The notes under the pieces: model-generated
Database searches by the model: none
What the model was told of the DNA's origin: nothing
What the model saw: the letters and a program-made list of their open reading frames with translations, nothing else
Source of the DNA: Pinus tabuliformis
Taxonomy: Eukaryota > Streptophyta > Pinopsida > Pinales > Pinaceae
NCBI GenBank assembly: GCA_031772625.1
Contig: CM062819.1
Span: 1,234,814,955-1,234,878,954, forward strand
Direction of reading: 5' to 3'
Length of the DNA stretch: 64,000 nt
Position numbers and translations under genes: made by a program
In this document: one piece after another, positions 1 to 11,888 of the stretch
Layout of the letters: the number at the start of each line of letters is the position of its first letter
How positions within the stretch are numbered: the first letter of the stretch is position 1

Positions 1-938
1 AAGGGATTCCTAGGCCCAAACAAAGAAACATAAACTACTAGGATTTACCACAATCCCAACATTATCGGTCAAGGGATTACTAGGCCTAAACAAGCCTAGA
101 TGCCTCCATATTTCTTCATCAATACCTTGAGGAATTTTCTCATATCCATCCTCAGGCTTTACTGTGTATCTTGCCGTTACCAGTCAAGGGATTCCTAGGC
201 CCTTGGGAATTTTCCGAAGACCACCTCACCTAGTTCCAAAACCATCTGGCACTCCGAAGCTAAACCAAATGAAAGAACCCCATCACACCATGGCTCTCCA
301 GAAATGGCAAGGCAAGGCTAAAACCACTATCACACTTATGATAGCAAGAGAACCAAATACACACATGCATGTATCATGCATGACAAAGATAGTAAGGAAA
401 TCACACATTGAACTCGATACCTGTAAAGCAATCTAGCTGTAGCGGCTTGATCCAATATTTCCTTGCCTGATCCTTGCTTTCCTTTGCTTTCTTGTCCTTC
501 TTTTACCTTCCTTTCTCCAATGCTAAAGTGCTCCAAGAATTCTTTAAGTGTGCAAGAGTATGAGAGAGAACTCCAACCCAAAACTGACAAAAAGCTGTGA
601 ACTGATCCTTAAAAGTCTTTTTATTAACGAGGCCTCTATTTCCTTCAATTTTCTCTATTTTACTTCAATTTCCTCCTCACGTGCAACCCGTGACTTTTCA
701 CTTTCCTTTTCTCCTATTTTCCATTATTTCATAAACAAAAATTCCAATTAATGCCTCTTTTCCTTTTCAAAGCCTTTGATATTGCCTTTGCCGATTTCCC
801 CTTAGCCATAATAAACCAAATGAACACCCACTAGGATGTTTTTCCCAACAATCAACTTGGAATACGTGTCCCATGACCTTGGTTTTATTTTTCCTTTATT
901 AACTTTATTACATAAACTTTTAACCCAAAGCTATTACA
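1..938 (-). mobile_element. Ty3/gypsy LTR, 5' part, reversed and window-truncated
   Basis: Read on the minus strand, this segment resembles the LTR at 1730-3616 along its length: the TGTAA start at 938, the 'ccaaggtcatgggac' block near 880, the 'ggtttattat' block and the purine-rich stretch near 450-560. It is diverged but clearly the same family. The LTR start lies directly against plus-strand pol sequence of a related element, so a minus-strand copy probably inserted there. A short motif, aagggattcctaggc and variants, recurs at 1, 71 and 186. The far LTR end lies outside the window. No real gene is seen here. Confidence 0.7.
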
Positions 939-944
939 AACAGG

Positions 945-1491
945 GTGTTGATTAGACCAGATATGTTGAGAGACATGGAACAAGAGATGCAAGTTATCAG
1001 AAAGAATTTGAAGGTAGCACAGGATTGGCAGAAGAGCTATGCAGATCAACATAGGGTATTCAGGGAGTTTCAAGTTATAGAGCATGTGTACTTGTGTATC
1101 AAGCCTAAGAAGAGATCCTTGAATATTGGATCATGTGCCAAGTTAGCACCTTGGTATTGCATGCCTTTTGAGATCCTTGAGAGGATTGGACCAATGGTCT
1201 CCAAACTTGCTTTGCCGCCATCAGTGAAAGTCCATGATGTTTCCCATGTTTCATTGCTTAAACTATATGTACGGGACGTTGATCATGTGGTTGATTGGTT
1301 TGATTGCATGTGGAACTAGAAGGAGTGTTCCAGCTAGAGCCTCAATGATCCTATAGTGGAAAAAACTCATGCTTCAGAACTGAGCAATAGAACAAGTTAA
1401 AGTGTAGGGGAAAAATTTTGGGCTTGATGAAGCTATATGGGAGATGACTAATCAGATGTGGGCATTATATCCTTCTTTATTTGTTGGTTGA
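945..1491 (+). pseudogene. Ty3/gypsy pol C-terminus: integrase tail and chromodomain-like end
   Basis: The 124-codon open stretch from 945 has features of the integrase C-terminal region of plant Ty3/gypsy elements: a helix with DMEQEMQVIRKN, then AKLAPWYC, PFEILERIGP and VKVHDVSHVSLLK, where intact relatives read KLAPRYCGPF and HDVFHVSLLKKYV. After a stop at 1319 and a frame change, the chromodomain-like end continues as EQVKV, FGLDEAIWEM and ALYPSLF, closing at 1491. Reverse transcriptase, protease and gag are absent because a reversed LTR abuts it at 938. At least four stops and a frameshift make it non-functional. The family call is secure; the clade (chromovirus-like) is less so. Confidence 0.8.
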
Positions 1492-1729
1492 AGAAAATTA
1501 TTTTTGGTATATGTGTGTGTGTGTGATTGTAAATATTGTATCGAGCTGTGTTTATAAATATCTAATAAGTAGCATGTTAGTAATGTTTTAAACAGTTTGT
1601 CATTGTACATATTGCATTGCACCGGGTTATAAAGCTTCATAAGCAATATGTTTTTTAGGTTCAATAGTTTTGGTTGGTTATACGTGTCATAGAACACCGA
1701 TGAGAGTGTTCCCCCATGGGGGATGGGTT
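1492..1729 (+). other. Ty3/gypsy 3' untranslated region and polypurine tract
   Basis: Non-coding link between the pol stop and the downstream LTR. It holds a short (GT)n run near 1510-1525. A purine-rich tract ending gggggatggg lies just before the LTR start and is a reasonable polypurine primer site. Confidence 0.5.
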
Positions 1730-3616
1730 TGTAACAACCCCAGGTTAAAATTCATGTAATAAATGGGAATTATAAAAGGTAAAAATAAAGCCAAGGTCAT
1801 GGGACATGTATTCCAAGTTGAATGAGGGGGAACACATTATATTGGGATCCCATTTTGGTTTATTATTGGATATGGAAATTGACATTGGAATTGGAAAAGG
1901 AAAAGGGAAATAAATGAAAATTAATACAAGAAATAAAGGAAAATAACAAAAAATGGAGATGAAGAGAAAACAATATGCATGCAAGGGAAAATTAAGAAAA
2001 AAAAAGGAAAAAGAAAAGAAAAAGGAGAGAGAGCATTCTCAAACACTCTTGGATATTCTAGAATTCACTTAGAGAAGAGGAGAGAAAGAGAGAGAGAACA
2101 AGCACTTAGATGCAAGGAAGGCATAGGCCAAAAAGCAAGCAAGGAACAAGCAAGGGAGCGTAAGAAGAAAGTTGGATAGCAGTAAGCAAGGGCATAAATC
2201 AAGCATAGAAAGAGTAACCAACAAGAGGATTTTGGAGGTAATATGTTACATGCATGTTTATCTTGTTGGGATTTGAATGCATGGTTCATGTATTTGGTTT
2301 ATTGGTCATTTTTCTATCATTGGCATGGGATTTTCCTGGATTGACAGTGGTGTACAACCTTTCCTTTTCCATTTCTTAGATAGTCATGGTATAGTGGGTT
2401 TTCATTTTGGTTGAGATTTGGATTATCGGTGGGTTCAAATTTGGTTGAGGTGATCTCAGGAAAATCCCAAGCGTTAAGTGTGGAAATGGTTTAATCCGGG
2501 AAGCTCTTGAAAGGTGGGTGGATATAGGAAAATTCCTCTAGGTATGGTAAAAAATTCGTCAGGTATCCGAGCTCGTATTGGCTTTGGTGATTTCTAAACC
2601 AGTTTAGGTTAAATCATTGTGGTTGAGGGTGGAGGTGGTTTAACCTTTGGATTCCCTGGTTGGTTTTGTTTTGGTTTATCCCATATGATCCCACATTCAT
2701 GCTTGGAATATGGCACAAAGGTGATTGGGTGAAGGAAAGATTTGGTTCAACCCAATCTACGCTCGGATGGTACGTGGAAGTCCCTTACTTGGTTGGTTTT
2801 ATGCATATGTTAGTATGTGTTATTTCTTATTGAGATCAATGAGCACACGTATTGGTTATTTTATTGATTTTATGACTGGTTTGTCATGGATTACTTTCAG
2901 CTAAATGTTGATTATGGGCATGGTACACTATTATTATATGATGTGCTCTTGTTATGGATATTGTTCATGATTTTATAAGTCATTGAATGGTTATATGAAT
3001 GCATGAGCTAACAAGTGTTTGTTGTAGTTAGCTTGATAGGGCAATAAACCTTCTTGATGAACCTTTGAAGAAACTAATGATAATAATGTTTGTAATGTGT
3101 TTGTATAAACGGTTCATGTGTGTTGGACAATCTTGGACAAGATATGAGCCTAAGAATATATTATGTAGGCCTTTGATTATCATTAATAGGGCTCTGGAAA
3201 GTTCTGAGCAGACATAAGCAGTTGGCCAATAGGCTATCCCTGAAAATATGGAACTGAGTCCATGGTTGTAGGCAGAAAACTGAGAAATCTCAGTTGTAGC
3301 CACATGGAGGAAGAGTTGCACATGCAGATGGAGCCTTCTGGTCACATGGACAAGACTGCATGCGTGTTGCTGGGCTATAAATCTTGGTTGAAAGTTGTTC
3401 CAACTCAGAGGAAAGGTCACCAGTTGAAAGTGTTTAACATCTAGGTGATCTGGTGTCTCTAGTGTTGTAGTAAGTACAAGTTGGTAAGTTAGGCCCCATT
3501 TCCATAAGTGCATATTGGATTTTGGGTCATGCATATTAACTTTCATCTGATGTTTAACCTAGTGAGCTTGTAACTATGGCTTGTAAACATGGGTAAATGT
3601 GGGGTGAGTTGTTATA
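1730..3616 (+). mobile_element. Ty3/gypsy 3' LTR, about 1.9 kb
   Basis: It begins TGTAACAACCCC right after the polypurine tract and ends GTGAGTTGTTATA, an imperfect inverted repeat of the start with the final CA mutated to TA. Position directly downstream of the pol end supports a 3' LTR. A purine-rich block of GAGA and GGAAAAAG runs occupies 1975-2180. ORFs inside it have no resemblance to proteins. The partner 5' LTR is not in the window; the copy at 1-938 is in the opposite orientation and too diverged to be its pair. Confidence 0.7.
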
Positions 3617-4199
3617 GAGGCCCTTCCAACATGGAATCATCCCCATGCAATTCCCAATGTTACAAATGGAATTCATGCAAGGAATGGATTGATCCTACCT
3701 CCTAAAATAAAATCACAATTATCAAGCATGAATTAACAAATAGAATAATTGTGGTTCAAGAGGGCAACAATATTATTTTTTGTGGTTATCATCCTTCAAG
3801 AAATTTTAACCTCTCCAAAGCTTGCAGTCTTTTCACAAGAAATAATAAGGAGGATGATCATGGAAAATGGCATAAAATATGGAATCTCAAACATGGCCCC
3901 AAATAACTCTTTTTTTTGTCGCTTCTATTATGGCACAAAAATTTGACATGAGACAAGATTCAAATTCATGGTTTTCAAGTCCCCTCAATATGTCGTCTTT
4001 GTTTCTCCAATCCAGAAAATGTCATTAATCTTCTCAGCTACTGCAACATCTTTTCTTCTATATAGGATGAGCTTGCTACGTTCCTTTGATAGACAAAAAA
4101 AATACAAAATAATGTCCACTCAACTTTACAATTCTAGCATGACTCCCCTTTTATTAATCCCATTGTCAATAGAGCATGACAACTCTTCCTAAGATTCAT
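3617..4199. other. No gene recognised
   Basis: AT-rich sequence between the LTR and the LINE relic. Short ORFs exist but carry no motif. The later part (about 3950-4200) may be more of the LINE relic, too decayed to show. Confidence 0.4.
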
Positions 4200-4935
4200 C
4201 CTAAGGGAGATTTAGAAGGAGTCTAACAAATTAAAATTTAAGAATATTGGGGCCTCCACAAAATTTATTTGGCAAGTTATCCTAAATAAAATAAAGGAAA
4301 CAAATGCTTTTCTTTGTTGGTCCTCCAAATATTGCGAATGCAATTAACCTAAAAAAGTCATTCTAACCAAAATTAGTGTCTCCCCTTATTCCTTGTGGAA
4401 ACTCCCTTTGTCCCAAATTTCTCCCCTTCCAACCCTTCCTTAGGGCCCCCCTTTCTGGAGGACTTCATCAAACTTAACATTGACAAGGCATCGAAAGGAA
4501 ATCCAGTCTAAGCCACTTATGGTGGAGTCTTTCGTGATGCTAATGGGAAGATTCTACATGTTTATGTAGGTGAAATAAGCCTCAAAACTAATAATGTTGC
4601 TGAAATCTTGGCACTAGAGAAATGTCTTTCAATTCTATCCATAAAAAATTTCACAAGCTTATGATTGAAGGAGATTCCAAGACCATTATCAATATATTTT
4701 GCGAAATCCAATGTGGACCAGATCCTTCCAAAGTCTTTAAGAGTTGGAGGTTGGAATCTCGAATAGGTAATACCACAAAAAACATAGCAAATATCACAGC
4801 TCCCCTCCTCTGTCATGTTTACAGATAAGGTAACAAACTAACTAACAAGCTAGCCAATTTTGGTCTCAGCATAACAACTTATCCCCTAGACTTGGATTGG
4901 AGTGAGGACATTCCAGAATCTATTTGAAATCACTA
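4200..4935 (+). pseudogene. LINE relic: RNase H domain (RVT_3 type)
   Basis: From 4461 the plus strand reads FIKLNIDKASKGNP, then GGVFRDANG, then NNVAEILALE. After a one-base frame change it reads LMIEGDSKTIIN and finally HVYR-stop-GNKLTNKLANFG. These are the ordered landmarks of the RNase H domain at the end of plant LINE ORF2: first Asp in NID, Glu in AEILALE, second Asp in EGDSK and the H-V-x-R-E-G-N-x-x-A-D motif with the last Asp lost. The upstream 260 bases look like the linker before RNase H. Stops and a frameshift make it dead. No reverse transcriptase is attached, so it is a fragment. Confidence 0.75.
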
Positions 4936-5570
4936 TCAAGATTTGGCTATGAAGGACCTTATCCCCTAAGGAAGGTGCCTAGGAGCGGATGTTCCCCCCT
5001 TGCTTTGATATGATTCCAACTCACACGAAAGGGGGTCACAACTCCTAGTATACTTGGTGCATTGCATGCGCTCCCATCACTTCATAGATTATGTCTTGAA
5101 GCTGACATAAGGTTAAATTCCATTTGAATATTGTAGGCAACATAGGGAGGTACATCAAGACTCAATAGGATAATTCTATCAGATTGGTAGAGTTGGAGGA
5201 AAAAATTGATAGTATAGACTGCAAGCTAACCATTCTAGTTAGGGAATTAACCAACATATCCTTCTCCTCGGATGAGTAGTGACCAGGGAACACAAATACC
5301 TAGAGATTCCGCCCAATAGTTGTTATAAACCTCTGATTTTTTTTCTTGCAACACTAGTAGTATTTTTCGTCTTCTCATGTCGATGTATGTCCCGGTATGG
5401 CATAACCAACCTATTTTTATAGTTATTTATTTACAATATGCTCTAGTTAGACTAGATCTAAGTAACCTCAAGGCTTTGAACTTATGTTATTAGTCTGGTT
5501 TCCCTTTGGGCATACCAATAGTAGAAAACTTTTGGTCTATGCAATCCTCATTTGATGTAATGCAAAGTGC

Positions 5571-5576
<6 letters not shown>
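4936..5576 (+). other. Non-coding, with a short coiled-coil-like reading frame
   Basis: Nothing is firmly identified. Around 5172-5279 one frame reads LVELEEKIDSIDCKL and on to a stop, which looks like a coiled coil but lies downstream of an in-frame stop. It may be a tail of an old element. Confidence 0.25.

Positions 5577-5601
<25 letters not shown>
5577..5601. repeat. (TA)n microsatellite
   Basis: An uninterrupted TA run of about 25 bases. Confidence 0.95.
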
Positions 5602-5619
5602 TCCCCCATTTTACTATGG

Positions 5620-5922
5620 AGATCCTTAATATGCAAATATGCTTTGTTACAATCCAATGAACCAATACCATGACTTATCAATACCACATGCCCAAAAAAC
5701 TATAACTCACTTCATATAACATTTTTTTTAATTAATTAATTTAATTAAAAGAGCATAAAGGACATAACTACTTTGGAGATAAATCTCAATCTTTGATTTG
5801 TGTATACTACTATGAATATTCTAGAATATTCTTTGGAGGTTAAATCCCTACCATCTACCTAATAATTATGGATGATTAAATTAAAATTCTAGAAGCACTA
5901 GTCCAAAATAAACACACCTATA
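5620..5922 (+). repeat. Dispersed repeat, copy 1
   Basis: Shared blocks with 9390-9540 (tgctttgttacaat, gacttatcaata, aaactataactca) and with 11585-11800 (agtgcataactac-like, gagataaatctcaa, ggttaaat, accatctacctaataatta). The order is the same in both places, so this is one repeat family. Copy 1 is continuous; copy 2 is split by a LINE relic. The copia-like LTR at 5923 interrupts or abuts the end of copy 1. Confidence 0.65.
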
Positions 5923-6450
5923 TGTTAGAAAATTATATATTACAGAGCAATGAAACACATAAAAATATTGTAGAAATATAAACACAGAAAACACATAAAA
6001 TAATAGAGACACAAATATACTTGGTTCACTCAATTTGGGCTATGTCCACAGAGAAACAACCAGTCCTTCCTTTTATATTATCTAGCAAAATGAAGAGATA
6101 CAACCTACAACAGATCCACTGTAATTCCCTCTTCCCTCTTCGCTCTCAATCTCCTCTCTCTTCCTCGCTTAGAATACACATCTACATAGACGCAATACAA
6201 TTCCCTCATATATAGTGAGGGGTTGCCTTCTAGGGAAAAAACCCTAAATTAAACATAACTTCTACCATCAGATTTCTGCATAATGAACGTCCCAGATTGA
6301 CTACGAAATTAGAACATTTTACAAGGCAATTTTATATCTATTTCCCCCTTGGCAGTGCACATTTACGGGCGACATTGCCGCCACATTTGAACTGGGGTCC
6401 AATGCAGAAATACCTCTGATAAAGAAGATAATTAGGCTCCACACCCAACA
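5923..6450 (-). mobile_element. Copia-like solo LTR, 528 bp
   Basis: On the minus strand it starts TGTTGGGTGTGGAGCC at 6450 and ends at 5923, complementary to the plus-strand TGTTAGAA, giving TG...CA ends. It carries a TATA-like tatatatgaggg near 6203 and, further on, a GTGGACATAGCCC...GTGAACCAAGTAT block typical of the R-U5 region of Ty1/copia LTRs. No pol sequence flanks it on either side. No clean 5-bp target duplication is seen, so the outer edge could be off by a few bases. Confidence 0.65.
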
Positions 6451-6469
6451 TTATTGAAATAATTATCAT

Positions 6470-7500
6470 TGAATATACACGTGTGTGTGTGTGCACGCAC
6501 GTGCATGTTATATTGAATTTAATATATATAGTTGGTTTTATGTTTTATATATTATTATTTATAAAGTTGGATATACACACATTAATTAAAATGTACATTA
6601 TGATGTGTATGTTATAATGTATGTTGTTGAATGTGCATATACACTAACGTGTATGTCATTAATTTTATTGCATTATACAACCTATTTTTGGATATGTGTG
6701 TTATTGGATGTGCACTACAATGTATATATCACTAGGTGTGTCATTAGATGTTGATGCACATCAATGTGTATATAGTTGGATTTGTATATGTCACTATGTA
6801 TGTCATGTGTATGTCATTGATTTTATTGCATTATACAATATGTTTTTGGATATTTGTGTCATTAGATATGCACTACCATGTATATATCACTTGTGTGCCA
6901 TTAGATGTTGATACACATCAATGTGTATGTAGTTGGATTTGTATATGTCACTATGTATGTCATTGGATTTATGGTATATATGTCAATGTGCATACATATT
7001 GTATGTCATTGGATGTCTAAATGATTATGTATGTATGTAAATTATATGTAGTTGGATGCTCAGGGTGTCCAGTCATTAGAGGTACATTACTATATATATA
7101 TGTTATCATTGAATATGTGTGCGTGTGTGTTTTTGAATTTAATATATATATGTTGTTGTTTGTTGTTTGTTTGTTTGTTTGTTTGTTTTTTTTTTTTTTG
7201 TTTTGTTTTTTGTTTTTGTTTTGTTTTGTTTTGTTTTTTTGTTTTTTGGTTTTTTTTGTTTTGTTTTTTATGTATCCTTATTCGTGATGTTGGATGCTTA
7301 TATGTTCATATCAATATGTATATTATTGAATGTACATTATGATGTGTATGTTATAATGTATGTTGTTGAATATGCGTATACACTAATGTGTATGTCATTG
7401 ATTTCTTTAAATTATGCAATCTCTGCCTTTAGATGTGTATGTCATTAGATTTACATTACATACATAGATGTCTGTAAGTTATGTATCCAATGTCATACAC
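6470..7500. repeat. Degenerate TG/TA-rich minisatellite tract
   Basis: Built from variants of gtgtatgtcattgga, atgtatatcact and gatgttgatrcacatcaatg. A block near 6650-6800 recurs near 6800-6970, and a block near 6590-6720 recurs near 7327-7470. (GT)n with GCACG lies near 6480 and again near 7120. Open frames here are low-complexity artefacts. Confidence 0.8.
7141..7275. repeat. T/G homopurine-homopyrimidine-like tract (TTTG)n and poly-T
   Basis: Consecutive TTTG, TTTTG and poly-T runs interrupt the minisatellite tract. A long frame through them codes only F, L, C and V and is not a gene. Confidence 0.9.
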
Positions 7501-9389
7501 ATTGAGTGGTTCATATCCCCCATTCTCCATATCTGAAGCAAGCCCATACATAGTAGAAAGTTATTAACACATGAAAAATATTTAAAATGACATCTCTTAT
7601 TAAAAGTAAGAACATTTTGTTTCTTCCACAAGGAAATGTATTTCAACATGAATAAAAACCTAAATCATTAAAATTTTTCACCTTATCTCTCTACAAGTAG
7701 AAAGTGATTTGGAGGATTTTACCACACATAAAGGCTTAGTGAAACCCCATGTACACTCAACAAAGAGATAAAACAAAACCAAAAAGAAAAATGTATTGTA
7801 ACATCTCAAGATGCTTACACTACAATTTAGATTTTGAATCATTAGGTTAATGATTCACCTATTTACAAAGACACTAAATATTGATTTTTTGGACTCCAAA
7901 ATGGATGTTCACTAAGTGGGCAATCTAAACAAATATTGTTTTTGCATATATTTGAAATTCTGTAGATTGTTTAACTGGACATCAAGTATTAACCTTCTTC
8001 ACAACATTTATAGTAATTTATGGGTTTATATTTGGTGAGTTTTTTAAATTTGTTAGACTTTTAGTGTTGCACTTAATGGAAGTGGAGTTGAAATGTTATT
8101 TTAAGGGAGAGAACATCAAGGATTAAAATTAAAGTTATCAAACATAGTATAACTCAAAACTATTTTTAAGTTTATGCAAACAAATACAATCCCTACATTA
8201 GTTTTCAAAACTTATCAAACATAATCTTATTATGTTGGAGAAATCAAAGTTGTTTTATGTTTATGCAAACAAATACAGTCCCTACATTAGTTATCAAAGT
8301 GATCTTTGGTTTATGTGGTTCCTTTACCATGGACCTTGAGGGCCAAGCACTGGTGAACCTCACCCTAGGGTATGCCAACCTATTTTTAGAAATGGAACCC
8401 ACTAAAGAAATTGGACATTAAAAGAAAACCTACATCTTGATGACCAATGTTTCCAATTTGAATATGACATGACGATTTCCCAAGGTTTCCAAACATTGTG
8501 GGAGTTTTTTTACCTTCATCATTGCAATGATAGTTGTGAATGTTTGGATTGTAAGACCTTGACAAGACATGTTTCCCAAAGGAACACCAAAAAGACATTG
8601 TTCCTAAATAATAATTGCCATGGTTGTTTACCTTCCATGACTCAGATGACACATTTCACACATAAACCAATTCTACATGCAACTTTTTATAACACCTAAG
8701 GCTTCCCAATCTCTTAGGGTGTAACACAAGTACCAAATCACCCTTTGAAAGCCTTGCCTCCCATAAATGTTGCACCACAAAACATTACTAACAGTGTTTA
8801 CTAACCTTTGATATGGATTTCTTGAAGAGAACTTAACTTGAGAAATAATGTACATGGGTGGCAATGAGCACCTTAGTGTATATTTAGAATTTCAATGAAA
8901 GGCCCATGGTTTTTGTGTTCCATTTGTCCACCTCATTCTCAATACTATAAAACACCACCTCTCACAAAGCTTTAGGTGAGGCTTTAAATGATAATTGTAT
9001 CCCAAGGAAATAAGACTTGTCCAAGTTGAATCCAATACAAGCCTCACCCCTCAAGCCAATTGGCAATTCAACAATTGCTTTGTGTGTAGCTAAGTTTTGG
9101 TCCATTAAATCTTCAACCTAAGACAACATATATGATATATAAGGATTTCATAATTGTAACCAATCGCTTAGCGATATAAATTAAATGGTTGATGAACGTT
9201 GATAAGAATCAATCCATGATAGGCATTAAAACACTTAACTCATGGCACATCTCACATTGCAAAAGTTAAAAAATATCATAAAAATGACCTAAATTAGAAC
9301 TTTATTTTAAATTACTAATATTATTAATTATAAAAATGATTAATATTAAGTTAAATATTTACACATTTTAAAAAACACGCAACAAGATT
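7501..9389. other. No gene recognised; one short direct repeat
   Basis: AT-rich. A 33-bp motif beginning tttatgcaaacaaatac occurs at 8171-8204 and 8260-8293, 89 bp apart. A weak protein-like frame on the minus strand near 8690-8860 (SKGDLVLVLHPKRL) hints at a retrotransposon integrase tail but is too decayed to call. Confidence 0.5.
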
Positions 9390-9540
9390 CTTAATGATGG
9401 GGATTATTAACCTATAAATAGGCTTTGTTACAATACCAAGGCTTATCAATAACGCAGGCCCATAAAACTATAACTCATTTCCCAAAATATTTTATATACT
9501 TTTTTATTTTACTTTATTTTTTTAACATTTTTTTAATGAA
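9390..9540 (+). repeat. Dispersed repeat, copy 2, left part
   Basis: Matches 5620-5720 (ggctttgttacaata, ggcttatcaata, aaactataactcat). The match stops where the LINE ORF1 relic begins and resumes at about 11585. Confidence 0.6.
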
Positions 9541-10379
9541 AAGCGAAGGTGGAGTTCTCTGCGCGAGCATGGCAACCCCATACACACAGTAGCCAATTTT
9601 TAGCCTTCCATCCTAACTCAAAAGATTATGTCGATGCCGCTATATCCAAGAACCATTTATTTTCTTGCAAGGTCATGACGTTGCACAAGATTTTCAAGCT
9701 AGTCTCTGATGCGAATGCGGCCACCATTGTCGTGGCTAACCCTAGCCCCATCAATGAAACTTTCAAGTTGACCTATGCCACTGTTGTTGCTTTCATTGTC
9801 ATGGCCATTCCTTGATCTTCCACTAATGCCTTTGATCTAGTGTCCATTGATGGTGTCGTAGGAGAATTGTAGGTTTGTGGAAAAGGAAATGTTCTTGGAG
9901 GGTTTGATGTCAATGTCATTTTCGTCTCTGCTAATATATATTAATTTGGAGGATGTTAGTTTGCTTTTAAATGAGGGTCGGAAGAAACCCGCCCAACCTC
10001 AAGATTTAGCTAATTAGAGAAAATATTATTTGCTACAAAGTCTTCCTTGCATCCTAGATGGGGTTTTTATTCAAGATCTCATGAACTTTTCGGTCTTTGT
10101 GAGACCATTCTCAGGGGTTCCTTCTGCATGTTGGTCAAAGTCTCAAATCTCATCTCTTCACTCATGACCAGAACTCAGGATCAACTGTGAATCTCCTCTG
10201 GCAGTTTTCAGATATTATATGGAGAAAGGTAGCTTCAGGAATTAAAATCCCTTATCCAAGGATGGCTCTATTTATTTAGTCTTTGTATTGAGAGGTGGAG
10301 CCAAAGGATGGGGGGTACCTTCCTCCTCCCAACCAAGGTCTTTTAAGGAGGTCCTAAATCTGGGACATTCACCTTCTAA
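9541..10379 (+). other. Probable 5' region of a LINE relic
   Basis: Lies between the repeat break and the recognisable ORF1 domain. A frame at 9549-9815 (88 codons) has no motif I recognise. It is taken as leader or early ORF1 of the same element. Confidence 0.3.
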
Positions 10380-11520
10380 CCCCAAAGATTTCTCAAGTCC
10401 AACATTCATTGTGGATTAGGCAACAAATAATCCATCTCTTGAAGTGAAAAACGTTATAACCAACTTCATGGCTATAGATTATGAACGAAAAGTGATTATT
10501 TTCCATTTTAATAGATTTTGTCCCTCTACATCTTCCCTTTGGGAATGGGTACACCAAAATTGGTCTTAGAAAACAGAGCCGTATTTTCACTCAAAATGAT
10601 TCTTTGTGGCGCTCTTCAGAATTTTAGAGGAATGACAGAAGGTTTTTGACTAGGGGCCCTAGTTTTGGGGTTGTTCTGGTCTCTTAATGCAACCATGATT
10701 TTTTGATTTTAATCCCCTTACCATGACGACTCTGGCAACTTTAGTCTAGGTAACACTTCCTAACCTGTCCATCCATTTGACACAACCTAATATCTTAGTA
10801 GACGTGGCAGATTTAATAGGCCACTTCATCAAAATCAATATGAAAAGGATTTCACAAGGAATTCTCACATTTGTTCGCATACATGTTGAAGTGAACCTCA
10901 ACAAAAGGTTGTTGGATAAAATCTTACTCAAGTGGTGTGGTAGGGTTTATTGCATCCGTTGGATTATAAAAATACTACTTTGCATTGTAGGATTTGTTAA
11001 CAACCCAATAATCTTCAAAATTCATGCCCCTTTTCACAAGGGGCCTTTCCCCCCCAGGATTTGAAGAACATGAGTCGTGGATGACAACATTTAAAGGGAG
11101 CAAAAGGGTCTAAGAATAGTTCGGGTCAAAATCCTAACAACCCACATCAATAGAAGACATTTATTGCCAAATCAACTTCTTTAGACTCAACTCAACCCAC
11201 ATGGCACCATCTCATTCCTCAGCAAAGGAGGACCATCCTTGAAATGAAAATGAAAGAGGTTCAACGATAATTATGGCTTCGACAATGAGTAAGAAAAAAA
11301 TGTACCCACTAGTGGGATCACTTAGATAACAACAAATATGGTAGATCCTTCAGTAATGGAATTGTCTCAAAGAAATGATGTCATTGTCCCATCTATAGTT
11401 GTTTAAGACAATTCCACAAAATGGATTGAAATCTGCAAGGGAAAAGGAAAAAAAGGAAAAATCCATGGTCAATCATGGGATATAATACCAGGAATGTTGT
11501 AAATGTAGTATTGTGCACTA
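10380..11520 (+). pseudogene. LINE ORF1 relic (DUF4283 plus decayed zinc knuckle)
   Basis: One frame from about 10380 to 11063 carries the order typical of plant LINE ORF1 DUF4283: VIIFHFNRF, SLWEWVHQNW, RILEE-stop-QKVFD, GP-stop-FWGCSGLLMQP, DFNPLT, V-stop-VTLPNLSIHL, then LIGHFIKINMKRI, FVRIHVEVNLNKRL. The following zinc-knuckle region has lost its cysteines. About eight in-frame stops occur, at least three at positions where intact relatives have Trp. Weaker sequence runs to about 11520. Reverse transcriptase is absent, which is unusual because LINE fragments normally keep the 3' end. It sits inside copy 2 of the dispersed repeat. A 7-bp TGAAAAG occurs at 9537-9543 and 11600-11606 and could be its target duplication. 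Confidence 0.7.
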
Positions 11521-11584
11521 TGCATATTGATGATAAATGAAATGTTGTAATTTGCTATTCTGAGGTAATACAAATTAACTTAAA

Positions 11585-11800
11585 ACAATTAAATAAATTT
11601 GAAAAGAAAAAAGTGCATAACTACCTTTGAGATAAATCTCAACCCTCTATCTTGACTACTATACAAATATTTTATGCATATTCTATAAAGGTTAAATTTT
11701 GACCATCTATCTAATAATTATTGATAATTAAAAAAAATGTGAAAGTCCTATTTCAAAATAGATATGCTTATCGACATAATTATGACTTCTCTTCCAAAAT
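11585..11800 (+). repeat. Dispersed repeat, copy 2, right part
   Basis: Resumes the match with copy 1 (agtgcataactac, gagataaatctcaa, atttgaccatctatctaataatta, corresponding to about 5750-5910), which shows that the material between is an insertion or that copy 1 lost it. Confidence 0.65.
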
Positions 11801-11861
11801 GGAAAATAAAGAATTACTAATAACATACTAGATTCACAAATCACCCTAAATCAAGATGATG

Positions 11862-11882
11862 ATAATAATAATAATAATAATA
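11862..11882. repeat. (AAT)n microsatellite
   Basis: Seven trinucleotide units directly before the hairpin. Confidence 0.8.
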
Positions 11883-11888
11883 AGTTTC

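Noticed and set aside
3028..3546. 172-codon minus-strand frame
   Set aside because: Lies antisense inside the Ty3/gypsy LTR and has no motif.
7021..7448. Open frames coding strings of F, L, C and V
   Set aside because: Produced by the TTTG/poly-T tract; no protein signal.
8690..8870. Possible Ty3/gypsy integrase tail on the minus strand (SKGDLVLVLHPKRL)
   Set aside because: Only one short protein-like phrase, double stops just before it and no neighbouring domains; chance is not excluded.
9549..9815. 88-codon frame as a separate gene
   Set aside because: No motif; more likely leader or degraded start of the LINE relic that follows.
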